Of a stretch of DNA of 64,000 nt, positions 63,601 to 64,000 are shown in pieces; position 1 is the stretch's first letter; each line of letters starts with the position of its first letter. Origin of the DNA: Rostratula benghalensis. Its lineage: Eukaryota > Chordata > Aves > Charadriiformes > Rostratulidae. The translations under genes were made by a program, and so were the position numbers. The stretch covers positions 1,677,342-1,741,341 of the forward strand of contig VXAI01000068.1 in assembly GCA_013399305.1 (NCBI GenBank), written 5' to 3'. Below the pieces are notes generated by a model. The model searched no databases. It was not told the origin of the DNA and saw only the letters and a list, made by a program, of their open reading frames with translations.

Positions 63601-64000
63601 TGCTTCCCAAATTCTGCCTGCCCTTCTAAATCACTTCAGTTTAGATGTTCTGCCTTCCAGAAGTATTTTGGCAGATAATTTTGAAGATGCTTTCATAGCT
63701 GCATGAAGTTCAGCCTCCCACACTGCATTCCCCCTCATCATCCTCTGCAGGAGAATGACTTCTGCCGTGATTATTTTCAGTGAAGCCACAGCGTTAGGTC
63801 CCATTTTCTTTATTTCTGCTAACACCACACACACCCCCATCCAGCTCCCTACGCTCCTTTCTTCTGCACAGAAATACTTATTCAGCTTCCCTTTTGCCAC
63901 TTCCAGGTATATTTCAGGTATATTGCCTAAGGAGCATCCCAGAATCAAAATAAGGTACTTATTATTTGTTGTCTTCATTTAATTTATTTTTGAAAACCAC
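57626..64000. other. Noncoding DNA, nothing named
   Basis: No transposon or RNA gene is recognised. An A-run lies at 57804-57822, an 11-bp tandem repeat at 62373-62400, and an enhancer-like, motif-dense segment at 58290-58470. A minus-strand frame of 115 codons (63978-63631) is the most protein-like open frame here but matches no family. Minus 63172-62960 is a non-repetitive stretch that could be conserved. Confidence 0.5.
62373..62400. repeat. 11-bp tandem repeat
   Basis: The unit CAAAGAGGAGC is present in two full copies (62373-62383 and 62384-62394) and one partial copy. It is a small purine-rich duplication. Confidence 0.75.

Noticed and set aside
1..64000. Endogenous viral element, ERV or LTR pair, CRISPR, operon or bacterial contamination
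   Set aside because: No protease, integrase, env, capsid or polymerase motifs outside CR1, no paired long terminal repeats, no spacer arrays, and no dense coding. Absence by eye is not proof; a translated search would be needed.

Overview
The window looks like nuclear DNA from a bird (a crocodilian or turtle cannot be excluded by eye). It is AT-leaning, poor in repeats and mostly single-copy noncoding sequence. The only transposable elements I can recognise are five CR1 (chicken repeat 1) LINE fragments, all 5'-truncated, with the typical 3' end that reads ATTCTATGA or a close variant. I see no operons, ribosome-binding sites, rRNA, tRNA, CRISPR or phage genes.

Layout: 1-4318 AT-rich noncoding DNA with small simple repeats. 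4319-5190 a GC-richer, unusually open patch that I cannot assign. 5191-9094 very AT-rich DNA with a homeodomain/POU-like cluster near 7.7 kb. 9095-9380 CR1 copy 1 (minus). 9381-20700 noncoding DNA with long poly-A tracts and an unusual interlocked inverted repeat at 18457-18567. 20700-21010 a CpG-containing, exon-like patch. 22180-23615 a pyrimidine-biased stretch with a small CR1 fragment (minus) inside it. 27150-27733 CR1 copy 3 (plus). 32090-32425 a CpG-richer patch. 33270-33613 and 36828-37279 pairs of exon-like segments with compatible phases. 38149-38244 a 48-bp tandem duplication. 40388-41026 the longest open frame outside a CR1. 45900-46308 CR1 copy 4 (plus). 55938-57625 the longest CR1 copy (minus), keeping much of a broken reverse transcriptase frame. 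57626-64000 noncoding DNA.

No host protein-coding gene can be named with confidence. The window is best read as intergenic DNA or part of a long intron. It holds several candidate exons (good splice sites, open frame, locally raised GC) and several AT-rich blocks dense in homeodomain/POU-type motifs that resemble vertebrate developmental enhancers. These candidates are inferences: in 64 kb of AT-rich DNA, splice-like sequences and 100-codon open frames are expected by chance. RNA-seq and cross-species alignment would decide.

I found no convincing new biological system. The most distinctive unexplained structures are the interlocked inverted repeat at 18.5 kb, the CpG-containing 212-codon open frame at 40.4 kb, and the phase-compatible exon-like pairs at 33.3-33.6 kb and 36.8-37.3 kb.
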